A stretch of DNA of 64,000 nucleotides from Sporomusaceae bacterium. GTDB lineage: Bacteria; Bacillota; Negativicutes; Sporomusales; UBA7701. Position numbers and translations under genes: made by a program. Where the stretch lies: the NCBI GenBank assembly GCA_031460455.1, contig JAVKTQ010000006.1, positions 62,001-126,000 of the forward strand, given 5' to 3'. Positions 44,321 through 52,394 of the stretch are shown here, piece by piece. How positions within the stretch are numbered: the first letter of the stretch is position 1; each line of letters starts with the position of its first letter. Below the pieces are notes generated by a model. The model saw nothing but the letters and a program-made list of their open reading frames with translations, had not been told where the DNA came from and ran no database searches.

Positions 44321-44349
44321 TTGCATCACAGAAGGAAATTGTCTATAAT
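44321..44349 (+). promoter_or_regulatory. Sigma-A promoter of the CsoR/CstR-like gene
   Basis: TTGCAT (44321-44326) and a perfect TATAAT (44344-44349) are spaced by 17 bases. Confidence 0.8.
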
Positions 44350-44351
44350 AT

Positions 44352-44376
44352 GGGTATACCCTCCCCCCTCGGGGGC
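44352..44376. promoter_or_regulatory. Candidate CsoR/CstR-family operator
   Basis: GGGTATACCC, a perfect palindrome, is followed by a C-run and G-run (CCCCCCTCGGGGG). Operators of this repressor family are pseudo-palindromes with TATACCC-type ends and GC tracts, and this one covers the transcription start, fitting autorepression. Confidence 0.6.
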
Positions 44377-44399
44377 GAGTACTGGAAAGAGGTGCGTCT

Positions 44400-44672
44400 A
44401 TGGTTCATCAGTCGGTGCGTCTGGAGGTTCTCAACCGTCTGCGCAATGTCAAGGGTCACATAGCGGGGATCGAGCGGATGGTGGAAGACGAACAGGAATG
44501 CAGCAACATCCTTGTGCAATTGGCCGCCGTCAGGGCGTCGATCGAAAAAACAGGCATTTTTATCCTTGAGCAAAATACGTTGGAATGCCTTCTAAAAGGC
44601 GTAGATACTAAGCCGGATGACAGGGAACGGGTCGAGCAGGTCGTCCGGCAGATGCTGGCTTTCCTGAAATAA
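44400..44672 (+). CDS. CsoR/RcnR/CstR-family repressor with CstR-like Cys pair
   Basis: A 90-residue, all-helical DUF156 repressor (RLRNVKGHIAGIERMVEDEQ, ILVQLAAVRASIEKTG). Copper-binding CsoR uses Cys-His-Cys. Here Cys34 is kept, the His position is Asn59, and Cys63 is kept, 29 residues from the first. That two-Cys, no-His pattern is the one described for the persulfide sensor CstR (Cys31 and Cys60). Sulfane-sulfur sensing is therefore more likely than copper, but metal or formaldehyde sensing cannot be excluded. AGAGGTG precedes the ATG. It converges on the ccdA-tlpA pair. Confidence 0.88.
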   Translation: MVHQSVRLEVLNRLRNVKGHIAGIERMVEDEQECSNILVQLAAVRASIEKTGIFILEQNTLECLLKGVDTKPDDRERVEQVVRQMLAFLK

Positions 44673-44708
44673 CGGCCCCGGTCGGGAACGTCTATGGTCT
44701 AACGTTAT

Positions 44709-44788
44709 CTGACATTTGCCCTGGCATTTACCCTGACATTTGCCCTGACAAAATACTGACATTTCGTCTGGAAATACTCTGACAAAAT
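44709..44788. repeat. Short degenerate direct repeats (CTGACATTTGCC type)
   Basis: Six or so units of about 12-14 bases, such as CTGACATTTGCC, CTGGCATTTACC, CTGACATTTGCC, CTGACAAAATA, lie between the repressor gene and its terminator. They give no protein product on either strand that I trust. Confidence 0.6.
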
Positions 44789-44791
44789 GGA

Positions 44792-44822
44792 ACGGACGGG
44801 GCGAATCCCCGTCCGTTTTTTT
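44792..44822 (+). terminator. Terminator downstream of the CsoR/CstR-like gene
   Basis: ACGGACGGGG pairs with CCCCGTCCGT around five bases, followed by seven T on the plus strand. The last bases overlap the ccdA stop codon. Confidence 0.88.
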
Positions 44823-45516
44823 ATTTCCAGGGCCAAACGCTATAGATGATGCCGATCCCCTTCTGGACGAGGTCGAAGTAAAGCAACGCCCCGGTGAGCA
44901 CCAGGAAGGCGCCGGCGGCCTTCTGAATGGCCGGCAGCCAGTGATAACGGGCCCGGATGCGGGCAGAATAACGCTTGTAGAGGACGGTGAACAGCAGGAA
45001 GGGCAGAGCAAATCCGGCGGCGTAGGCGGCAAGGAGCAGGACGCCGCGGGTGAAGGTGGCGCCGATGCCGGCGTAGGCGAGAATGGCGGCCAGGATGGGG
45101 CCGACGCAGGGCGTCCAGCCGGCGGTAAGGGCAAGGCCGAGGACGAAGGAGCCCAGCGGCCCGCCGAGCCGGCCGCCGGGGGTGAGGCGCAGCTCGCGCT
45201 GCAGGCCGGGCAGGCGCAGGAGGCCGGTGAGTTGGAGGCCCATGAGGGCGATGAAGACCGCGCCGACCTTGCGGACGGCGTCCTGGTGCTCAAGGAAGAG
45301 CTGCCCCACCAGCGAGGCGGTGGCGCCCATGAGAATGAAGACGACGGTGAAGCCGGCGAAGAAGCAGGCGGTGTTGGCGACGAACCGCCGCCCGCCCGCG
45401 CCGTCGCCGGTGAGGACAGCCAGGTAGGCCGGGACGATGGGCAGAACGCAGGGGGACAGGAAGGATACGACGCCGGCGGCGAAGGCGGCCAGCAGGGAGA
45501 TGTCGTTACCGTCCAT
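44821..45516 (-). CDS. ccdA: CcdA-type thiol-disulfide transmembrane electron carrier
   Basis: A 231-residue, six-helix protein of the CcdA/DsbD-beta family. The two redox cysteines lie in VVSFLSPCVLPIVPAYLAVL and ALTAGWTPCVGPILAAILAY. It carries reducing equivalents from cytoplasmic thioredoxin across the membrane to an extracytoplasmic partner. That partner is most likely the TlpA lipoprotein encoded nine bases upstream in the same operon. Confidence 0.93.
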   Translation of the reverse strand: MDGNDISLLAAFAAGVVSFLSPCVLPIVPAYLAVLTGDGAGGRRFVANTACFFAGFTVVFILMGATASLVGQLFLEHQDAVRKVGAVFIALMGLQLTGLLRLPGLQRELRLTPGGRLGGPLGSFVLGLALTAGWTPCVGPILAAILAYAGIGATFTRGVLLLAAYAAGFALPFLLFTVLYKRYSARIRARYHWLPAIQKAAGAFLVLTGALLYFDLVQKGIGIIYSVWPWK

Positions 45517-45525
45517 GACGCGCTC

Positions 45526-46050
45526 CTACAGGCCGCGGATGACGCCCGCCAGTTCGGCGGCGGTCACGGGCCCGGCTTTGCGGTATTTGACGATGCCGTC
45601 GCGGTCGATGACGATGGTTGTGGGGATGGCCCTGACGCGGTAGGTCTGGGCGACGCCGCCGCCGGCGTCGAGAAGGACGGGTATTTTGTAGCCGTTATCG
45701 CTAAGGTAGCCGGCCACCTTGGGGGCAGGCTCGTCGAGGTTGACGGCGTAGAAGGCGACGGCGGGATTGGCGGCCGCAAATTTTTCGAGTTCGGGCATCT
45801 CTTCGCGGCAAGGCGGGCACCAGGTGGTCCAGAAGTTGAGGACGGTGACTTTGCCGGGCACCGGCGCGGCGACGGCGCCGCCGGCAAGGCCCGCGAGGGT
45901 GAAGCGGGGGGCGGTCTTGCCGGCCGTCACCCCGGATTCGGCCGCCGGGGCCGGGGAAGGAGCGGGGGCCTGGGGCGCGGGGGCCGGGGCGCAGCCGGCG
46001 GCGACGGCCGCCGCCAGCAGTAGGGCGAATGCGAGCAGTTTTATATTCAT
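45526..46050 (-). CDS. TlpA/ResA-like thioredoxin lipoprotein
   Basis: A 174-residue protein. The ATG at 46050 follows TGGAGG and begins a lipoprotein signal (KLLAFALLLAAAVAAGC, lipobox VAAGC with Cys near 20). An Ala-Pro-rich linker (about 20-45) leads to a thioredoxin fold with WCPPC in NFWTTWCPPCREEMPELEK and the cis-Pro in RVRAIPTTIVIDRDG. It should reduce disulfides outside the membrane with electrons from CcdA, for example in cytochrome c or spore-coat protein handling. The frame upstream to 46143 lacks a credible start. Confidence 0.92.
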   Translation of the reverse strand: MNIKLLAFALLLAAAVAAGCAPAPAPQAPAPSPAPAAESGVTAGKTAPRFTLAGLAGGAVAAPVPGKVTVLNFWTTWCPPCREEMPELEKFAAANPAVAFYAVNLDEPAPKVAGYLSDNGYKIPVLLDAGGGVAQTYRVRAIPTTIVIDRDGIVKYRKAGPVTAAELAGVIRGL

Positions 46051-46207
46051 GTATTCCTCCAGGTTGGTTGTGCTAATACCTATTCGCCGGGCCGGCCGCG
46101 CATACCTCCGCTTTGGCGGATGTCCATTTCCATCCGGCGGCAAGTTTTGCTATAATAAATTGTAATCAAGCGATAAGCACGCGACCGTTCAAAACAGGAG
46201 GGCTCAC

Positions 46208-46996
46208 ATGCACCAGTATTTGTTTTTCATCGGCGACTTTCCCATCCGCGCTTACGGGCTGATCCTCAGCCTGGCGATCATTTTGGCGGTGGGGACGGCT
46301 TATTTTTTGGCCAAGCAGGACGGACGCTGGCATCACCATATCCTTGACATGGGCGTTTACTGCGGCCTGGCGGGGATAATCGGCGCCCGCCTGTGGGACG
46401 TGTTTTTCTTCGACTGGAGCTACTACCAGGATCACCTGCTGGAGATACCGTTCGTGTGGCAGGGCGGGATGGCCATCCAGGGCGGTGTGATCGCCGGGGC
46501 GCTGGTGGGCTACATATATACGAAGATCCACAAGATGGACACGTGGGCGTTCGCTGATATCGTGGCCGCGCCGGCGGTCATTATGGGCCAGGCGATCGGC
46601 CGGGCGGCCAACCTGATGAACGGCGACGCGTTCGGCCACCCGACGGGCGGCTCGTTCGGCCTCCTCTACCCTTCCACGACGCTGGCGCACGCCACTTATG
46701 GCAATAAACCGCTGTGGCCGGCCGAGGTGTGGGAGGGGCAGATCGACGTGGTTATCTTCTGCCTGCTGCTGCTGTTCCGCTGCACCGACCACCGCAAGGG
46801 CCAGGTTTTTATCCTGTACGCTGTGCTTTACTCGACAGCCCGCTTTTTCCTCGAATTCCTGCGGGGCGACTACGGCACGCTGATGCTGGGCCTGAAGTCG
46901 GCCCAGCTGACCAGCCTGGCGGTGATCGTCATCGGTCTGGCACTATTTGCGTGGGTGGGGCTAAAGGGCGAGAAGATCAGCGTACGGAGGAAATAG
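46208..46996 (+). CDS. lgt: Prolipoprotein diacylglyceryl transferase
   Basis: A 262-residue, seven-helix enzyme. It has IRAYGLILSLAIILAVG, GIIGARLWDVFF, GGMAIQGGVIAGALVGY and the Lgt signature GRAANLMNGDAFG with its essential Arg. A C-terminal FFLEFLRGDY block is also typical. It transfers a diacylglyceryl group from phosphatidylglycerol to the lipobox Cys of prelipoproteins, such as the neighbouring TlpA and DctP. The hairpin at 47018 ends its transcript; that hairpin is the first unit of the family C array. Confidence 0.95.
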   Translation: MHQYLFFIGDFPIRAYGLILSLAIILAVGTAYFLAKQDGRWHHHILDMGVYCGLAGIIGARLWDVFFFDWSYYQDHLLEIPFVWQGGMAIQGGVIAGALVGYIYTKIHKMDTWAFADIVAAPAVIMGQAIGRAANLMNGDAFGHPTGGSFGLLYPSTTLAHATYGNKPLWPAEVWEGQIDVVIFCLLLLFRCTDHRKGQVFILYAVLYSTARFFLEFLRGDYGTLMLGLKSAQLTSLAVIVIGLALFAWVGLKGEKISVRRK

Positions 46997-47017
46997 GTAT
47001 AAACGGGAATACAACGA

Positions 47018-47048
47018 GGCTGCCAAGATGTCTTGGCAGCCTTTTTTT
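47018..47048 (+). terminator. Terminator of lgt (first unit of the family C array)
   Basis: GGCTGCCAAGA and TCTTGGCAGCC form an 11-bp stem with a two-base loop region, followed by seven T, 21 bases past the lgt stop codon. Confidence 0.9.
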
Positions 47049-47264
47049 GTGGGGCGGCGGCTGGGAGGCTCTCCGCAATCGATAATTTACAGCGGGAAGT
47101 AATTATTTTCCGAGGCTGGTGTGGCAGGGTGCGGTTAAGGAGAGTTCACATTGGACGGGGAGACTGTGAGGGTGGATGAATGGGTTCGGGGGCGGGGCTC
47201 GGGTCGGTGGATTAGGGTTCGGGGTGGGTGTTTTTTTTGGAGGGGAATGGGAAACTGTAAAATG

Positions 47265-47288
47265 AAAAACCCGGCACGATCGGCTGGG
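47265..47288 (-). terminator. Terminator of the double-glycine-leader peptide gene
   Basis: CCCGGC pairs with GCTGGG (one wobble) and TTTTT follows on the minus strand, about ten bases past the peptide stop codon. Confidence 0.65.
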
Positions 47289-47298
47289 CTCGTCAAGA

Positions 47299-47460
47299 TT
47301 AGGTTACCGATTCGGTTATCTGGTTATTAATCGCCGTCGGGTAGGCACCTCCGGTTACTTTGTTCAAATCACGCTCCGGCATCTCGCCATTCTTGCCTGT
47401 CAACTCCTCTTTGCCCGCTTTTGTTTTCTCGGCGGAGCTTTCGACAGTTTTCGTACTCAT
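47299..47460 (-). CDS. 53-residue peptide with double-glycine leader, possible RiPP or bacteriocin precursor
   Basis: GGGGAGG precedes the ATG at 47460. The first 38 residues are hydrophilic and Lys/Glu-rich, and end ERDLNKVTGG, the shape of a leader cleaved after Gly-Gly by C39-peptidase transporters. The 15-residue remainder, AYPTAINNQITESVT, would be the core. It has no Cys and is not strongly hydrophobic, so a lanthipeptide or sactipeptide is unlikely; Thr, Ser and Asn could be modified. No maturase, peptidase or transporter gene is nearby. The open frame extends upstream to 47502, but that start lacks a ribosome binding site. Confidence 0.6.
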   Translation of the reverse strand: MSTKTVESSAEKTKAGKEELTGKNGEMPERDLNKVTGGAYPTAINNQITESVT

Positions 47461-49776
47461 ATTTTCCTCCCCTTCTTTTTCGTAGCTGGCATAAGTCAAC
47501 ACAACCAGCGCGAGAGTCTATGTCTTTTTCTGTAAGAACAGTGAATAAATATCAGTCGGAATAGCCTTCCATTTATCGTCTGTTTTTTCCTTCAAAGAAC
47601 TCCCCTTCTTGACCGGGAGGCTTGCGGTTATCGATAATTAAAGGCGGCAAATAATTGTTATCCGCGAATGGTTTGGCGGGATGGCGATAGGAGAGTTCAC
47701 TTTGAGAGTGGGGAGAGTGACGGAGGGAGAAATAACGCGGAAGCTGGAAATAGATCATCAGCTACGGCCGGGGGGCAATGCAGAGGTATCACTGGGAAGA
47801 ATTAAGCTGGTGTTGCGGGTGAGCGCGCTAGCCGCGATGGGTGTGTATGCCTCGCGGGGATGGCCGGGAATACGACGAGGCTGCCAAGGTGTTCTTGGCA
47901 GCCTTATTTTTGTGGGGCGGCGGTGGGGAGGTTGTTTGTAATCGATAATTTGCTGCGGCAAGTAATTATTTTCCGTGGGTGGTGTGGTAAAGTGGCGATA
48001 GGGAGAGTAATTCTTTGGAGGTAGGGAATGAGGTAGAGAATTGATGGGATAGACGAAGAAAACGGCGATGGGCGGGCGATGGGATGCTTGTAGGGGCGGT
48101 GAGTTGGCGTTGGGCAAAACCGGATTTTGGGGATTAGGGGGGCGGCCCTCCTCCCCTTCTGCGGCCGGCTGGCTTATTGCCTAGCCTTGCGGGTGAGCGC
48201 GCTATTCGCGATGGCCGTATGCCTCGCGGGGGTGGCCGGGAATACGACGAGGCTGCCAAGATGATCTTGGCAGCCTTTTTTGTGGGGCGGCGGGCCTGGG
48301 AGGCTTTGGTAATCGGTAATTAATTGTGGCAAGTAATTATTTCCCGCGGGTAGTGTGGCTGGATGGCGATAGGGAGAGGCTATTTCGAAGGGTAGGGCTA
48401 CGAGGAGCGGGCGTGTGATATGATGACGGTGACGGGATGGCGGGTTGGATTGGCGGGGTATATGGCCGGCCATGGTGAGTTCTGGTGTTCGCCCGCTTCC
48501 CTCCCTTCTGCGGCCGGCAGGTTTATTGCTTAGGCTTGCGGGTGAGGCGCTAGCCGCGATGGTGTGTATACCCTGCGGGGTTGGCCGGGAATACAACGAG
48601 GCTGCCAGGATGATATTGGCAGCCTTTTTTGTGGGGCGGCGGGCTTGAGTCTCTCTGTAATCAATAATTTGCAGCGGCAAGTAATTATTTTCCGCGGGTG
48701 GTTTGGCAGGGGATGGGTAGGAAGAATAATTTTTCGAGGATGTGGAGACTGCGACGGTGGGGTTTTGGGGGGTGGGGCTGGGATGCGAGAAATGGGTTGA
48801 CGGAGGTGGGCAAGACCGGAATTTTGTGTTTTTGGGGGTGGTCCTCCTCCCCTTCTTGGGTGACAGCGCCGTTAGCGATGGTGTACATGCCTCGCGGGGA
48901 TGGCCGGGAATACAACGCTTTTGCCAAGATGGTTGTGGCAGCCTTTTTTTGTGGGGCGGCGGGCCTGGGAGGCTTTTGGTAATCGATAATTTACAGCGGC
49001 AAGTAATTATTTTCCGCGAGTGGTGTGGCGAGATGGCGATAGGGAGAGGCTATTTTGAAGGATGGGGCTGCAAGGAGCGGGCAGGTGCTGGTTCGGCGGG
49101 TTGGATTGGCAGGGTATATGGCCGGCCATGGTGAGGTCTGGTGTTCGCCCGCTCCCCTCCCCTTCTGCGGCCGGCTGGCTTATTGCCTAGCCTTGCGGGT
49201 GAGCGCGCTATTCGCGATGGCCGTATGCCTCGCGGGGGTGGCCGGGAATACGACGAGGCTGCCAAGATGATCTTGGCCGCCTTTTTTTGTGGGGCGGCGG
49301 CTGGGAGACTTTTGGCAATCGGTAATTAATAGTGGCAAGTAATTATTTCCCGCGGGTGGTGTGGTTGGGTGGCGATAGGGAGAGGCTATTTCGAAGGGTA
49401 GGGCTGCGGAGAGCGGGCGCGTGATGTGATGGCGGGTTGGATTGGCGGGGTATATGGCCGGCCATGGTGAGGTCTGGTGTTCGCCCGCTCCCCTCCCCTT
49501 CTGCGGCCGGCAGGTTTATTGCCTAGGCTTGCGGGTGAGGCGCTAGGCGCGATGGCCGTATGACTCGCGTGGATGGCCGGGAATACAGCGAGGCTGCCAA
49601 GTTGTCTTGACAGCCTTTTTTTTGTGGGGCGGTGGGGCTTGAGGATTTAGGTAATCGATAAGTTGCAGCGGCAAATAATTATTTTCCACAGGTGTTTTGG
49701 CAGGGTGTGGTTCGGGAGGGTCGTTTGATTCAGAGGGGAGGTTTCCCGCATAGCAGGGGGAGTTCGCTGACAGATA

Positions 49777-49804
49777 ACAAGACCCGCGTTTACGCGGGTC
49801 TTGT
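49777..49804. terminator. Strong 12-bp hairpin after the family C array
   Basis: ACAAGACCCGCG pairs perfectly with CGCGGGTCTTGT around TTTA. There is no T-run on either side, so it may be an RNA stabiliser or a weak terminator. Confidence 0.45.
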
Positions 49805-50004
49805 GGCGTATCCTTGCAAAACCGCTGGCTCATTTTATATTATTTCACAAACGTCCCGGCTCCGGACATCGCTATGCCGCCGACAATTTTCCCTTGAATC
49901 TATGTCGTTTTACCTTGTTTTATTGAGTAATCATTACGTAAATCGTTGCGCAAATCAAGCTAATTTCTATCCTAGATATGTTATCCTATAAAAATATGAG
50001 AAAT

Positions 50005-50316
50005 CTATTCCCCTCGACCAGTCAAAACATCTTTCCCGGTAAGTTCTCGAATAGCAATTTTCGTCTCCATACGGGTTTCGTATGATGAGTCGTTCAAAAA
50101 TGGTTCCAGTTGTGAAACCAAGGAAACGTCTCCCGATTTACCCAAGTATTTTATTGAAGCTGACCGAATATGATGCCGTTTTCCCTTCAGACCAGCAAGC
50201 AAGGCTTCTTTTGCCTCATCCCCACCTATTGCAAACAACCTTTGCGCAATTATATTACATTTTGGCCAATGTGCATTAAGCAAATCATCTTTTAACTTAT
50301 TAATCTCATTATTCAC
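50005..50316 (-). CDS. Small HEAT-repeat protein
   Basis: A 103-residue protein made of two to three HEAT-like helical hairpins: LLNAHWPKCNIIAQRLFAIG, EAKEALLAGLKGKRHHIRSA, then VSLVSQLEPFLNDSSYETRM and IAIRELTGKDVL. Such proteins act as docking scaffolds. GGGGG lies seven bases before the GTG at 50316; the frame's TTG start at 50331 would overlap that site. Its lower GC content and position next to the type III restriction genes suggest it arrived with them or regulates them, which is a guess. Confidence 0.72.
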   Translation of the reverse strand: MNNEINKLKDDLLNAHWPKCNIIAQRLFAIGGDEAKEALLAGLKGKRHHIRSASIKYLGKSGDVSLVSQLEPFLNDSSYETRMETKIAIRELTGKDVLTGRGE

Positions 50317-50533
50317 GTATATTACCCCCAAGACAATTATATTAGGCGCATATTATATGTCCCGCAGTTTCAATTATCACATGCGATTCCGCTCAAAGTG
50401 TCAGGCCGGTGTCCGTATCCTAGTCGCTTATCCATTGATTATCTTTTCCTGCATTATTTCTTTTGCCTATAGATCAAGGCACGTACTCTGAAACAGATCG
50501 TTATTTTGTTCCTTTTATACCCCAGTTTATATT

Positions 50534-52393
50534 TTATAGTGTCACAGCATAAGTAGTTTCATCGCCGCAAATATTTCGGATTTTGATGCGCAAAGGCTGC
50601 TTTTCGCAGCGAATTGTACCGTCCCAGAATTCTTTTGTTTTTTCGCCGTTGCGAATTACATAGCCAAGTTTATCGATTTTGATTTCACTGTCAGAGTGCC
50701 ATTGTCCTGCGTTGGCGCTGCAATCAACACTGATGAACTCTATCAGCTCCAGCCCTTCTTCGCTGAGCTCAACAGGCTTGTATGGCTTATTGCCGGAATT
50801 CAGGAATGCCTTTTGATTGGATTCGTGGATTTTTTGCATGACGCGGTCACTGGCAAATTTATCAAGCACGACCGAATAACCACCAAACAGAGCATCCTGT
50901 GTTTCCTCTACGCGAAATTCAGCATAATCGGAAACAACAATATCATCGAGAACCGCTTTCAAATCGCGCAATTCTATTTCAACGGCTGTGCTATCATCTT
51001 CGTCAATGAATTTGTGGATTTCTTCCTCATTCGCGATATCGACGTAATATACAATTGCTTTTTTGATACTGGGGTCAAGGTCGGGAATTGCCTGATGGAT
51101 GATTCTGTTCATCATAACTTCGTCCAACAGCTTCGTACTGCTGTCCATCAAGTTCGGTACATAAACCGGCACTATGCCGAGTTTACTGTCGGAAATCGCG
51201 CCTTCCCAGAAGGAGTCGAGCGAATCTTCGTTTTTCATACCGGGTATAAGCGATTTGATTATATTCATTGTTTGGACGGGATTGCGGTATAGAGATACAC
51301 CGTCTTTGATTTCCAACAAATCAAACTCGGCACCATCAGCTTTCAATCGATCACGTGTCGTCTGAATGGAATTGATGCCGATATCGCAGTGGATAAACCG
51401 CCTCCCGAGCTTGTGTGCAACAGCAGCGGTCACGCCACTACCGCCAAAAAAATCGGCAATGAGCATATTGTCATCTGAAGAGGCTTTCATAATGCGTTCA
51501 AGGAGGGCTTCTGGCTTTTGAGTATCATAGTCGACCGGCTCCTCTTTATCCGCTGGTTGAAGCATTGAAATTCTCCATACATCATCAATGGTCTTTTCGT
51601 CTGTTTCAATATAAAGGATATGGCCATTTTCATCTTTTGCATTGACTAGCTTTTGAGTCTCTTTACTCCAAACTCGCTTTATCTGCTTGCTTTTTTTCTG
51701 GCGTTCTTCTTGTACCTTTTTATAAGTAAAATCATCGCTTTTTGTATATAAAAAAATAACATCATGATTTGACGCAAAACGCTTTATATTCCCTTGCATC
51801 TTATTATAATAATGCCATATTATCTCATTCTTGAAATTATCTTCGCCAAAAATTTCGTCCAGTAAAATTTTCACATAATGACCAATATGCCAATCCAAAT
51901 GTACATAAATCGAAGCCGTTTCATTCATAACGCTTTTTATTGCCATGAGGTTTTCATACATCCAGTTAAGGTATTTCTCCTTATCCCAGACATCGCCGTA
52001 CATTTTTTCCTCAAAGGCTTTCAGTTCCTCAACATCAAGCTCCTGCTCAGCTTGCGCGATGGCCTCAGACACTTTTGGGTTGCGGCGGATGTATATCTTT
52101 TTGGCATAGTCGGCGCCACTGGCAAAGGGAGGGTCGATATAAACGAGGTCAACTGTAATACCTTGTTCCTTCAAATAGGCACAGGCAGACACGCACTCGC
52201 CGCGGATAACCATATTGCCTGCTTTGTTTTCGCCGACTGTTTCCTGTTTTTCCATTTCATAAAGCGGCATACCTCGCTGCAAAGTCAAAGAGACGTCGTT
52301 CGAGCCTTTGTATTTCAATATCCGGTTGAAATTACCGAGCACAGCCTGACCTTCCACCGGTTCAGGTATGAACGGAATATACTTATTAGCCAC
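50534..52393 (-). CDS. mod: Type III restriction-modification methyltransferase (Mod)
   Basis: A 619-residue adenine-N6 methyltransferase of the beta class: the catalytic motif VDLVYIDPPFASGADYAKKI comes first and the SAM motif LIADFFGGSGVTAAVAHKLG follows (order IV then I). Between them lies a target-recognition region. It methylates one strand of an asymmetric site and guides Res. The GTG at 52393 lies nine bases after AAGGAGG and one base after the res stop codon, which shows coupling. The open frame upstream to 52420 is not needed. Order res-mod is the reverse of many type III operons. The recognition site cannot be read from sequence. Confidence 0.9.
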   Translation of the reverse strand: MANKYIPFIPEPVEGQAVLGNFNRILKYKGSNDVSLTLQRGMPLYEMEKQETVGENKAGNMVIRGECVSACAYLKEQGITVDLVYIDPPFASGADYAKKIYIRRNPKVSEAIAQAEQELDVEELKAFEEKMYGDVWDKEKYLNWMYENLMAIKSVMNETASIYVHLDWHIGHYVKILLDEIFGEDNFKNEIIWHYYNKMQGNIKRFASNHDVIFLYTKSDDFTYKKVQEERQKKSKQIKRVWSKETQKLVNAKDENGHILYIETDEKTIDDVWRISMLQPADKEEPVDYDTQKPEALLERIMKASSDDNMLIADFFGGSGVTAAVAHKLGRRFIHCDIGINSIQTTRDRLKADGAEFDLLEIKDGVSLYRNPVQTMNIIKSLIPGMKNEDSLDSFWEGAISDSKLGIVPVYVPNLMDSSTKLLDEVMMNRIIHQAIPDLDPSIKKAIVYYVDIANEEEIHKFIDEDDSTAVEIELRDLKAVLDDIVVSDYAEFRVEETQDALFGGYSVVLDKFASDRVMQKIHESNQKAFLNSGNKPYKPVELSEEGLELIEFISVDCSANAGQWHSDSEIKIDKLGYVIRNGEKTKEFWDGTIRCEKQPLRIKIRNICGDETTYAVTL

Positions 52394-52394
52394 T

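Larger units (their letters stand above)
47005..49720. repeat. Family C tandem array of about 340-bp terminator-bearing units
   Basis: Seven hairpin modules start near 47018, 47879, 48251, 48600, 48919, 49257 and 49592. Most read GGGAATAC, then GAGGCTGCCAAG with CTTGGCAGCC, then a T-run, then GTGGGGCGG; the 48919 copy lacks the first bases of its left arm. About 60 bases later each has a second conserved module, AATCGATAATTT then GGCAAGTAATTATTTTCCG. A further copy of the second module alone is near 47625-47700. Spacing between the last six is about 320-370 bases. Frames crossing the units contain stops in some copies, so I regard them as non-coding. Apart from the peptide gene at 47299, I see no gene here. 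Confidence 0.85.

Noticed and set aside
44592-45293. A 233-codon minus-strand frame with repeated GKCQ.
   Set aside because: It overlaps the real ccdA gene in another frame and its repeats simply translate the short direct repeats at 44709-44788.
47573-48680. Minus-strand frames in the tandem array that repeat NNYLPLQIIDY-like text.
   Set aside because: Copies near 47100 and 49000 carry stop codons in the same place, starts lack ribosome binding sites, and the hairpin-terminator modules fall inside the frames; conservation fits DNA or RNA function better.
47005-49720. CRISPR array.
   Set aside because: Units are about 340 bases with conserved modules far longer than CRISPR repeats, and no cas gene is present.
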